DNA of 21,382 bases from an uncultured Alphaproteobacteria bacterium. Its GTDB lineage: Bacteria; Pseudomonadota; Alphaproteobacteria; Micavibrionales; Micavibrionaceae. Under the pieces are notes generated by a model. The model was given only the letters and a program-made list of their open reading frames with translations. It was not told the DNA's origin and did not search any database. The stretch covers positions 1-21,382 of the forward strand of contig CAMLMM010000033.1 of assembly GCA_946481105.1 (NCBI GenBank), in the 5' to 3' direction. Positions 9,142 to 17,309 of the stretch are shown here, piece after piece. How positions within the stretch are numbered: position 1 is the first letter of the stretch; every line of letters starts with the position of its first letter. The position numbers and the translations under genes are program-made.

Positions 9142-9648
9142 ATGAAACTGAACGAAGTACAGCCTCAGGAAGGCTCCAACAAAAAAAGAATGCGCGTTGG
9201 CCGTGGTATCGGGTCCGGTAAGGGCAAGACTTGCGGTAAAGGTGTCAAAGGCCAGAAATCCCGTACGGGTGTAGCGATTAACGGTTTCGAGGGCGGTCAA
9301 ATGCCTCTGTACCGTCGTCTGCCGAAAATGGGTTTCAGCAATAATTTCGCCAAGGATTATTCCACAATATCCCTGTCGAGCCTGCAGGCTGCGGTTGATG
9401 CGAAGATCATCGACAGCAAAGCTGCCATCACCAGCAAGATGCTGATTGAGGCCGGTCTCGCTGCCAAAGCAAAAGACGGTGTCCGTCTGCTGGGTAATGG
9501 TGAACTGAAAGCGAAAGTTACGCTGCAGATTGCTGGTGCAACCGCTTCGGCGAAAGCCGCGGTTGAAAAAGCCGGCGGTTCCGTAACCATCATCGTGCCG
9601 GAAGTAAAGCCGGTTGTGCGCAAAAAACCTATCCCAGGCCGTATATAA
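9142..9648 (+). CDS. rplO: 50S ribosomal protein L15
   Basis: This gene encodes L15, 168 residues, a late-assembly large-subunit protein. The N-terminal Gly/Lys-rich stretch [20 protein letters not shown] and [18 protein letters not shown] are diagnostic, and the C-terminal half has the [31 protein letters not shown] repeat-like region over residues 113-147. The C-terminus is about 15 residues longer than the common form and basic (RKKPIPGRI). It is the last ribosomal protein gene of the run: a strong terminator lies 18 bases after its TAA. Confidence 0.97.
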   Translation: MKLNEVQPQEGSNKKRMRVGRGIGSGKGKTCGKGVKGQKSRTGVAINGFEGGQMPLYRRLPKMGFSNNFAKDYSTISLSSLQAAVDAKIIDSKAAITSKMLIEAGLAAKAKDGVRLLGNGELKAKVTLQIAGATASAKAAVEKAGGSVTIIVPEVKPVVRKKPIPGRI

Positions 9649-9666
9649 TCACGCGAAAAAAGTTCC

Positions 9667-9696
9667 AAAAAGAGGCCGATAAGGCCTCTTTTTTTT
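9667..9696 (+). terminator. intrinsic terminator after rplO
   Basis: AGAGGCC at 9671-9677 pairs perfectly with GGCCTCT at 9683-9689 around the loop GATAA, the A run at 9667-9670 can extend the stem, and eight T residues follow (9689-9696). This is a textbook rho-independent terminator. It separates the ribosomal protein run from secY, although the two are usually transcribed together. Confidence 0.9.
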
Positions 9697-9706
9697 GCAT
9701 CGCGGC

Positions 9707-9735
9707 TGGACATCGCCAAGGGTTTCATTTAGATA
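9707..9735 (+). promoter_or_regulatory. candidate sigma-70 type promoter for secY
   Basis: TGGACA at 9707-9712 matches five of six bases of the -35 consensus. At a spacing of 17 lies TAGATA (9730-9735), a weak -10; the overlapping GATAAA (9732-9737) fits the -10 better but with 19-base spacing. The position directly after the rplO terminator and before secY supports it. It is a prediction by pattern only. Confidence 0.4.
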
Positions 9736-9765
9736 AACTAAGAACTTAAAATAAGGATTAGAATA

Positions 9766-11115
9766 ATGGTTTCAGCGGTTGAGCAACTCTCAAAAAACGC
9801 TAACTGGGGCGCCTTTTCCAAGGCGGCGGAACTCAAGAAAAGAATCTGGTTTGTGATATGGGCGATTCTTGTTTATCGCCTTGGCAGTTATATTCCCATT
9901 CCGGGGATCGACCCGCATATATGGGAGAATATTTTTGAGCAAAAAGGTGGCGGACTGCTGGATATGTTCAATATGTTCTCGGGGGGCTCGTTGCAGCGTA
10001 TGACGATTTTTGCCTTGTCGATCATGCCGTATATTTCCGCTTCGATTATCGTGCAACTGGCTACGGCTTTGTCGCCCAAGCTTGAGGCTATTAAAAAGGA
10101 AGGCGAGTCGGGTCGTCAGAAAATCAACCAGTACACACGCTTTCTGACTGTTATACTGGCGGCTGTCCAGGCCTATGGTCTGGCGGTTGGTCTTGAGAAC
10201 CTTCAGGGAAATCAAGGATCTGCCGTTATTGATCCGGGGGTATTTTTCCGTGTCTCCACCATCATTACGGTTGTAGGGGGCACCATGTTCCTGATGTGGC
10301 TGGGTGAGCAAATCACGGCACGTGGCATCGGGAACGGCACGTCGCTCATTATCTTCGCCGGTATTGTTGCGGGTCTGCCGCATGCGCTGGTCAGTACGCT
10401 GGAGCTCGGAAGTCAGGGGCAATTCTCTTTCCCGGCTATTCTGATGATCGGTGTTATGGTGCTGGGAACGATTGTTCTGATAGTCTTCATGGAACGTGCC
10501 CAACGCCGTATTCTTGTGCAATATCCCAAACGTCAGGTCGGTGCCCAGCAGATGACGCAGGCCTCACAGAACCACCTGCCGCTCAAGCTCAACATGTCGG
10601 GAGTTATCCCGCCGATTTTTGCCTCGTCGCTGCTGTTTCTGCCGATGACAATTGTTGGTTTTTCCGGTGTGGATGCAGGGGATGGGTTTCTTGCCGATCT
10701 GTCGCGTTACATGAGCACAGGCAATCCCGTCCACATGACGGCCTATGCCGCGCTGATCATATTCTTTGCGTTTTTCTATACGGCGGTTGTGTTCAACCCG
10801 GAAGAAAACGCCGAGATGCTGCGCAAATATGGCGGGTTTATTCCAGGTGTGCGTCCGGGTAAAAACACGGCTGAATTCCTCGACCATGTCCTGACACGCA
10901 TCACGGTTTTGGGCGCGCTGTATCTCTGCTTTATCTGTCTGCTGCCGGAGTACCTGATTTCGCATTTCGGCCTGCCGTTCTATTTTGGCGGTACATCACT
11001 CCTTATCGTGGTGTCGGTCACGATGGATACGGTCGCGCAGATCAATTCGCATATGCTTGCGCATCAATATGAAGGCTTCCTCAAAAAGACACGTCTCGGC
11101 AAAGGAAAGAAATAG
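9766..11115 (+). CDS. secY: protein translocase channel subunit SecY
   Basis: This gene encodes SecY, 449 residues, the central inner-membrane channel of the Sec translocon (with SecE and SecG) through which preproteins driven by SecA and nascent membrane proteins pass. About ten hydrophobic segments are visible. Family landmarks are YRLGSYIPIPGID after the first amphipathic helix, the plug-region MFNMFSGGSLQRMTIFALSI, GNGTSLIIFAGI, and the cytoplasmic loop KYGGFIPGVRPGKNTAEFL that contacts SecA and ribosomes. AAGGA at 9753-9757 lies 8 bases before the ATG. It is separated from rplO by a terminator and followed after 3 bases by adk, with which it must be co-transcribed. It ends in TAG. Confidence 0.98.
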   Translation: MVSAVEQLSKNANWGAFSKAAELKKRIWFVIWAILVYRLGSYIPIPGIDPHIWENIFEQKGGGLLDMFNMFSGGSLQRMTIFALSIMPYISASIIVQLATALSPKLEAIKKEGESGRQKINQYTRFLTVILAAVQAYGLAVGLENLQGNQGSAVIDPGVFFRVSTIITVVGGTMFLMWLGEQITARGIGNGTSLIIFAGIVAGLPHALVSTLELGSQGQFSFPAILMIGVMVLGTIVLIVFMERAQRRILVQYPKRQVGAQQMTQASQNHLPLKLNMSGVIPPIFASSLLFLPMTIVGFSGVDAGDGFLADLSRYMSTGNPVHMTAYAALIIFFAFFYTAVVFNPEENAEMLRKYGGFIPGVRPGKNTAEFLDHVLTRITVLGALYLCFICLLPEYLISHFGLPFYFGGTSLLIVVSVTMDTVAQINSHMLAHQYEGFLKKTRLGKGKK

Positions 11116-11118
11116 GCG

Positions 11119-11697
11119 ATGAACATCATTCTTCTGGGCCCGCCGGGGGCGGGAAAAGGAACACAGGCTAAACTGCTCGAAGAGACGCGCGGCCTGAAGC
11201 AACTTTCGACCGGGGATATGCTGCGCGCTGAAATTGCCGCTCAGTCGCCGCTGGGACAGAAAGTCAAAGCCATTATGGATGCTGGCTCGTTGGTTTCCGA
11301 CGAGATTGTCATTGAAATGATATCCAACCGCATCGATCAGCCGGATTGCGCCAAGGGATTTATCCTTGATGGGTTTCCGCGCACCGTGGCGCAGGCTGAG
11401 GCGCTGGACGCCATGCTGGCGACCAAAGGTAAAAAGCTCAATCATGTAATCCAGCTGGCTGTCGATGAAAATGCTTTGCTGGCTCGTATCCAGAAACGCG
11501 CCAGTGAATCGGGCACCATAAGGGCTGATGACAATGAGGAAACACTCAAAAAACGTCTGGCAGCTTACCGGGAACAGACGGCACCCATTATTCCGTATTA
11601 TGAAGGCAAAAAAATGCTGAAGAAAATTGACGGAATGGCCGCAGTCAATATTGTGTCAGACAAGATTGATGCCATACTTGACGGTAAAGCAGCATAA
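11119..11697 (+). CDS. adk: adenylate kinase, short-lid form
   Basis: This gene encodes adenylate kinase, 192 residues, which interconverts 2 ADP with ATP and AMP in the cytoplasm. The Walker A loop is [10 protein letters not shown] at residues 7-16, the AMP site has STGDMLR, and the core has [17 protein letters not shown]. Between [16 protein letters not shown] and the next helix the lid is short and has no zinc-binding cysteines, so this is the short variant. The Shine-Dalgarno AAAGGAAAG lies within the last codons of secY and only 3 bases separate the genes, indicating coupling. secY-adk is a classical pair; normally infA or rpsM genes would follow, which is not the case here. It ends in TAA. 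Confidence 0.98.
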   Translation: MNIILLGPPGAGKGTQAKLLEETRGLKQLSTGDMLRAEIAAQSPLGQKVKAIMDAGSLVSDEIVIEMISNRIDQPDCAKGFILDGFPRTVAQAEALDAMLATKGKKLNHVIQLAVDENALLARIQKRASESGTIRADDNEETLKKRLAAYREQTAPIIPYYEGKKMLKKIDGMAAVNIVSDKIDAILDGKAA

Positions 11698-11702
11698 TTT
11701 TC

Positions 11703-13247
<1,545 letters not shown>

Positions 13248-13287
13248 AAGCGGCTTTACTTCACGCTTGTTTCATCTTTATATGACG

Positions 13288-13310
13288 ACAGGGCCATCCG
13301 GCCCTGTTTT
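13288..13310 (+). terminator. intrinsic terminator after guaB
   Basis: ACAGGGCC at 13288-13295 pairs perfectly with GGCCCTGT at 13300-13307 around the loop ATCC, followed by TTTT at 13307-13310. The stem is short but GC-rich. It lies 40 bases after the guaB stop and only 17 bases before the next start, which argues against any translation start for the following gene upstream of it. Confidence 0.75.
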
Positions 13311-13326
13311 CACAAGGTTACGCGCT

Positions 13327-14232
13327 ATGTCCAGACAGGTTTTCTATTGGGGGCTGCTATTTGCCCTTGGCTCGGCCTTGTTTCCGGCATTGGGCCACGC
13401 CTTTTCTAAGGTGTTGGCTGGCCATTACCATCCTGTGGTGATTACTTTCTTTCGCTGCTTTATTTCCCTGCTTATTCTGGGCGGATGGATGGGAATAACA
13501 AAACGCTGGGACATTGTAAAAACCACGAAACTGAAAACGCATATTTTGCGCTCGGTGCTGGGCACATTTTCAGTGATGCTGATTATTTATTCTTACGCGC
13601 ATCTGCCAGTGGGCGACATCGCCGCGCTGTTGAATACATCCCCCTTGATTTCGGTGACGCTGGCGCTGGTATTCCTGAAGGAACCCATCGGCTGGGCTAA
13701 AGGCCTGGCGCTGGCCGCCGGATTTGGTGGCGCTTTGCTGATGGTGCAGCCATCCGGCGAAATTCCGCTGCATGGCGTATTTTTGGGGCTGGGGGCCAGT
13801 GCCTTTATTGCCGTTATTACAGTTCTGATCCGTCATCTGGGGCGTACGGAATCGCCTTTGACCATTACGTTTTATTTCTCGTTGGTGGGCAGTGTGGTGA
13901 CAGGCGGGATGGCGCCATTTTTCTGGACTGGATGGTCATGGCCACTAACCTATCTGGTTATGCTGGTTGGGATTTTTGGGGTCAGTGCGCAGCTCGCGCA
14001 CGCGCAAGCTTTAAAAATGCTTCCCGTGGCGGTAAAAGAAACTATTGGATATAGCTTCTTTCTCTGGTCACTGCTGCTGGGGTTCCTGATATGGGATACC
14101 TGGCCAACTTCAGTGGTTCTGGCAGGTAGCGCTATAGTGATTGCCGCCAATCTTGTGCTGATATATGTCGAAAGCCGCAAGCAGCCCTCGGCGGTGAATG
14201 TGGAAACCGTTCCTGATCCGCCTATTCGCTGA
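13327..14232 (+). CDS. EamA/DMT-family membrane transporter
   Basis: This gene encodes a 301-residue inner-membrane protein of the drug/metabolite transporter superfamily (EamA). About ten hydrophobic segments form two repeated halves, roughly residues 10-140 and 150-290. Family marks are the early FALGSALFPALGHAFSKVLA helix, FFRCFISLLIL, and the end of the first half YSYAHLPVGDIAALLNTSPL with LVFLKEPIGWAKGLAL. The substrate cannot be read from the sequence. The ATG at 13327 has AAGG 9 bases upstream; an in-frame TTG at 13267 would force translation through the guaB terminator and is rejected. No room is left for a promoter after that terminator; a TTTACT element at 13255-13260 with an AT-rich -10-like stretch near 13279 is a weak candidate. 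It ends in TGA. Confidence 0.85.
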   Translation: MSRQVFYWGLLFALGSALFPALGHAFSKVLAGHYHPVVITFFRCFISLLILGGWMGITKRWDIVKTTKLKTHILRSVLGTFSVMLIIYSYAHLPVGDIAALLNTSPLISVTLALVFLKEPIGWAKGLALAAGFGGALLMVQPSGEIPLHGVFLGLGASAFIAVITVLIRHLGRTESPLTITFYFSLVGSVVTGGMAPFFWTGWSWPLTYLVMLVGIFGVSAQLAHAQALKMLPVAVKETIGYSFFLWSLLLGFLIWDTWPTSVVLAGSAIVIAANLVLIYVESRKQPSAVNVETVPDPPIR

Positions 14233-14248
14233 AATCCTGAGCTGCGAA

Positions 14249-15754
14249 TTACAGCTTGTTGATAGTTGCAATGAACTGGTCAACGGTGCCGCGTAATGTA
14301 TCAAGCTGTTGATTGAGATTATCGATGGAGGCCTCAATCTCCTGGGCCGATCCTTCCGTGCTGTGGGCCGATTCGGAAACAGACACGATATTACTGCTCA
14401 CCAGATTTGTTCCATCCGTGGCCTGCATGATGTTCCGGGCGATTTCACCTGTGGCCGCACCTTGTTCTTCGATGGCAACGGCAATGACCTGGGAAATATC
14501 GTTCACCTGCTTGATGGTTTCGCCGATACTGGCAATAGTGCTGACGGCGGATGACGTTGCCGATTGCACGTCGTTAATCTGGTTGCTGATATTTTCGGTG
14601 GCTGAGGCGGTCTGGGCTGCCAGATTTTTCACTTCATGGGCCACAACCGCAAATCCTTTACCGGCATCGCCGGCCCTGGCGGCTTCAATAGTGGCGTTGA
14701 GTGCCAGAAGATTGGTCTGGCTTGCGATCTGGTTAATCAGGCCGATAACTTCGCCTATGCGCCGTGACGCCTCCGACAGGACTGTAATTTGCTCACTGGC
14801 ATGGACGCTTTCTGTCGCGGCTTTGTTCACCACGGCACTGGCATCAGACATCTGTCGTGATATTTCGTTAATGGAAGCTGTCAATTCTTCTGTGGCTGAG
14901 GCGACGGCCTGAGCGCTGCTGGCTGCCTGTTGCGCAGCGCTGGCAACGACGGTCGATCGTTCTGATGTGTCTTTTGATAATTCTTTCATTTGACCGGATG
15001 AAGCATGGAGTTTGGATACCTGGTCTTTAACCAGATGGACGGTATTCAAAATGGTTTTATCCAGCGATTCGGCTACCCTGATTAATGATCCGTGGATACT
15101 GCGGCTCACAAACAGATTGATAAAAACCAGCAGAGCAATCATGGGCAGGAATATCATCAATGATTGCTTAAGTATGCTGCCCATTTTAACGTCAACATCC
15201 TGGATATAAATGCCGCTGCCTATAATCCATCCCCATTGCGGAAAGAGTTTGACAAAGGATATTTTGGGTATAGGGGGCGCCTCTTTAGGGGCATTCGGTG
15301 CCGGCCACATATAATCCACAAAACCGGCGCCATTATTGGTTTTGACTGTGTTAACAAATTCGACGAACAGGGCTTTTCCTGTAGGGTCTTTGAAACCCGA
15401 TAAATCCTTGCCATTTAGCTCTGGCTTATAAGGATGCATCAGCATTTTGGGGTCTTGGGAATTAACCCAGAAATATTCCTTTTCATCATAACGCAGTTGG
15501 CTCAATTCCTTCAGGGCATTTGCCTGCGCTTCTTCGGTAGGAATCTGCCCACCCCCATCCTTTGATAATTTGTAATGATGATCAACCAGACTATAGGCGG
15601 CTTCAACCAGATGTTTGGTTTTTAATTTGCGGGCTTCCAGTATTTCCAGCTTTATTTCGATGCCGACGAAAATGCCCAGGACGCTGACAACCAGAATAGA
15701 GATGAACAGGGTGATAAAAAGCTTATGCGAAATGCGCAGGTTGAGAGATTTCAT
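14249..15754 (-). CDS. methyl-accepting chemotaxis protein with single Cache sensor
   Basis: This gene encodes a 501-residue chemoreceptor. One transmembrane helix spans about residues 11-32, then a periplasmic single Cache (sCache_2 type) domain at about 35-195 with the signature [16 protein letters not shown] and [15 protein letters not shown], then a second transmembrane helix at about 198-218. The cytoplasmic part is a long Ala/Ser-rich coiled coil whose hairpin tip [20 protein letters not shown] followed by [19 protein letters not shown] (about 337-375) binds CheA and CheW. I see no clear HAMP domain: only about 40 residues link the second helix to the signalling coil. There is no CheR-binding pentapeptide at the C-terminus. 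Cache receptors of this kind usually sense small organic acids. No che genes are nearby. It converges on the EamA gene with 16 bases between stops. Confidence 0.95.
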   Translation of the reverse strand: MKSLNLRISHKLFITLFISILVVSVLGIFVGIEIKLEILEARKLKTKHLVEAAYSLVDHHYKLSKDGGGQIPTEEAQANALKELSQLRYDEKEYFWVNSQDPKMLMHPYKPELNGKDLSGFKDPTGKALFVEFVNTVKTNNGAGFVDYMWPAPNAPKEAPPIPKISFVKLFPQWGWIIGSGIYIQDVDVKMGSILKQSLMIFLPMIALLVFINLFVSRSIHGSLIRVAESLDKTILNTVHLVKDQVSKLHASSGQMKELSKDTSERSTVVASAAQQAASSAQAVASATEELTASINEISRQMSDASAVVNKAATESVHASEQITVLSEASRRIGEVIGLINQIASQTNLLALNATIEAARAGDAGKGFAVVAHEVKNLAAQTASATENISNQINDVQSATSSAVSTIASIGETIKQVNDISQVIAVAIEEQGAATGEIARNIMQATDGTNLVSSNIVSVSESAHSTEGSAQEIEASIDNLNQQLDTLRGTVDQFIATINKL

Positions 15755-15991
15755 GGCAGACCTATATTAAAATGTTTATAAAAAGTTCTGACGCAGATGC
15801 AGATAAAGAGAATACAATTTTACCAGCTAATATTATCCGCCTACTATACATGACTGGGATTGATTCCAATCAATTACTATTAATTTTATTTATGGATAAC
15901 ATAACAGATATATATTGAATAAATTGTTAATCTTTTTCCGGCATCCTGCGTAAAGAATTTTCGTATTTTCTTTTCCCGGAAAGGTTTTCTT
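15755..15991. promoter_or_regulatory. divergent AT-rich control region between chemoreceptor and icd
   Basis: This 237-base AT-rich gap must hold the promoters of both divergent genes. It contains the perfect interrupted palindrome ATTGATTCCAATCAAT at 15859-15874 (7-base arms, CC centre), a plausible operator. On the minus strand, TATAGT and GCGGATAA at about 15848-15835 resemble -10 elements for the chemoreceptor, but no well-placed -35 was found. On the + strand the icd promoter could not be identified with confidence. No RNA gene or additional coding region is seen. Confidence 0.45.
15932..15984 (+). promoter_or_regulatory. possible hairpin covering the icd ribosome binding site
   Basis: TTTCCGG at 15935-15941 is the exact complement of CCGGAAA at 15976-15982, and two G-T pairs extend the stem to 9 pairs through the Shine-Dalgarno GGAAAGG (15978-15984) of icd. 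The loop would be 34 bases. If both arms are in the transcript, the structure would hide the ribosome binding site. Chance is not excluded. Confidence 0.3.
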
Positions 15992-17230
15992 ATGTCCAAG
16001 ACCTATAAAATCAATGGTTCTATTGTCGATATGACGGGTGATGGCGTATGGCCGCATATGTCGGCGGAAATTCGTGACCAGCTGATCGCGCCATTTTTTG
16101 ATGTGGATTGGAAAGTCCATGACATCTCCCTGCAAGCCCGCGACAAAACAAATGACGAAGCGCTGAATGCGGCGATTGCCGATCTGAAAACGCATAAAGC
16201 GGCGGTGAAAGGCCCAACAATTACCCCAACCTTGGAAGAGACCAAGAAATTTGGCCTGTCCCAGAAGTGGGATTCTCCGAACGGGATTATCCGTCGTGCG
16301 ATTAACGGCGCGGCAATCCTGCGCAATACGATTGAGATTGACGGCATCGATAAATTCGCCCCCCTGATGAACGATGTAACCATCGTCCGTCAGGCGGTTG
16401 GCGGGATTTATGGTGCGCCGAACGTATCCATTCCAGGTCGTGGCAAGCTGAAAGTAATTTTTGACGGCGATGATGGGTCACAAGTTGTGCTGGTTGAAAA
16501 CCGCAAAGTGGATAGCGGTGTGGCATTGCTCACCACGGAAACCGACTCATCCATCCGTGATTATGCCCATGCGGTATTCCAGCAGGCGTTGGCCATGAAC
16601 AAATCGGTTATTTTCGCCGGTAAGGATACGATCAACCCGGTCTATGACGGGCGGTTTATCGACCTGTTCAACCAGATTTTCAAAGAAACTTACGAAGCGA
16701 AATTCAAGGCGGCTGGCCTGACATTTAATGATAAGGTTCAATTGATTGACGCCGTCGTATCCAAGATTCCGCAAGGGAAAATGAACGGTATGATCATCGC
16801 CCTGAAAAACTATGACGGGGACGTCGTTTCCGATCAGGTCGCCGGGGAGCATAAGTCGCTGGGCCTGATGGATTCCACATTGGTTTCTGCCGATGGCACC
16901 TTGCTGGCCGACCCGCCACACGGAACGGCCCCGGATCTTGAAGCCGCCTGGCATGAGAAGAAAGTTCTGCTCGCCAATCCGGCAGCGCATATCTTCGCCT
17001 ATGCCGAAGCCATCCGCCATAAAGCCGAGATTAATGGCCAGCATGAGGGTGTCGAACTGGCGAAAGCATTGAAACTGGCTGTTGTCGAAACGATCGAAGC
17101 CGGGTTGAAATCCGGTGCGCTCACCGGCGATCTGGCCCCCGACCGCAGCAAAGCCATTAATGGGCAGCAATTCATTGCGAATGTACGTGCTACGTATGCC
17201 GACAGGATTGCCAAAGTCAAAGCCGCGTAG
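15992..17230 (+). CDS. icd: type II (eukaryote-like) isocitrate dehydrogenase, possibly NAD-dependent
   Basis: This gene encodes a 412-residue homodimeric-type isocitrate dehydrogenase of the type II family (the family of human IDH1), converting isocitrate to 2-oxoglutarate in the TCA cycle. By comparison with IDH1 the isocitrate and metal residues are kept: TITP at 76-79, SPNG at 95-98 with Arg101, Arg111, Arg133, Tyr140, Lys211, Asp253, and NYDGDVVSD at 273-281 (Asp277, Asp281). The coenzyme loop differs: where the NADP enzymes have HGTVTRH, this protein has HGTAPDL at 310-316, so the Arg-His pair that holds the 2'-phosphate is Asp-Leu. This is the pattern of NAD-linked decarboxylating dehydrogenases. 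Overall it is a divergent member. GGAAAGG lies 7 bases before the ATG. It ends in TAG and has a terminator. Confidence 0.9.
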   Translation: MSKTYKINGSIVDMTGDGVWPHMSAEIRDQLIAPFFDVDWKVHDISLQARDKTNDEALNAAIADLKTHKAAVKGPTITPTLEETKKFGLSQKWDSPNGIIRRAINGAAILRNTIEIDGIDKFAPLMNDVTIVRQAVGGIYGAPNVSIPGRGKLKVIFDGDDGSQVVLVENRKVDSGVALLTTETDSSIRDYAHAVFQQALAMNKSVIFAGKDTINPVYDGRFIDLFNQIFKETYEAKFKAAGLTFNDKVQLIDAVVSKIPQGKMNGMIIALKNYDGDVVSDQVAGEHKSLGLMDSTLVSADGTLLADPPHGTAPDLEAAWHEKKVLLANPAAHIFAYAEAIRHKAEINGQHEGVELAKALKLAVVETIEAGLKSGALTGDLAPDRSKAINGQQFIANVRATYADRIAKVKAA

Positions 17231-17247
17231 TCACATCTTCATTGAGA

Positions 17248-17276
17248 TTTAAACGGAAGCCCTTTTAGGATATACT
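17248..17276 (+). promoter_or_regulatory. candidate ybaL promoter nested in the icd terminator
   Basis: TTTAAA at 17248-17253 (four of six to -35) and TATACT at 17271-17276 (five of six to -10) are separated by 17 bases. The -10 lies in the loop of the icd terminator hairpin, and transcription would begin near 17283 in its right arm, so the new RNA would lack the left arm and would not terminate. There is no other room for a promoter between the terminator and the ATG at 17310. Confidence 0.4.
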
Positions 17277-17292
17277 GAAAGGGCTTTCTTTT
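17255..17292 (+). terminator. intrinsic terminator after icd
   Basis: AAGCCCTTT at 17257-17265 pairs perfectly with AAAGGGCTT at 17278-17286; G-C and G-T pairs extend the base to 17255 and 17288. The loop is about 10-12 bases and TTTT follows at 17289-17292. It starts 24 bases after the icd stop. Confidence 0.8.
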
Positions 17293-17309
17293 ATGCCCGG
17301 AGATATTCC

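Noticed and set aside
13267..13326. Upstream TTG start for the EamA gene adding 20 residues
   Set aside because: It would place coding sequence across the guaB terminator, and the added residues precede the natural first membrane helix; the ATG at 13327 has a good ribosome binding site.
14239..14257. Possible bidirectional terminator between the EamA and chemoreceptor genes
   Set aside because: The stem (AGCTG/CAGCT) is only 5 pairs and there is no T run on either strand.
15835..15848. Flagellar sigma factor (FliA-type) promoter for the chemoreceptor
   Set aside because: A GCGGATAA element resembles the -10, but no TAAA-type -35 exists at the required distance.
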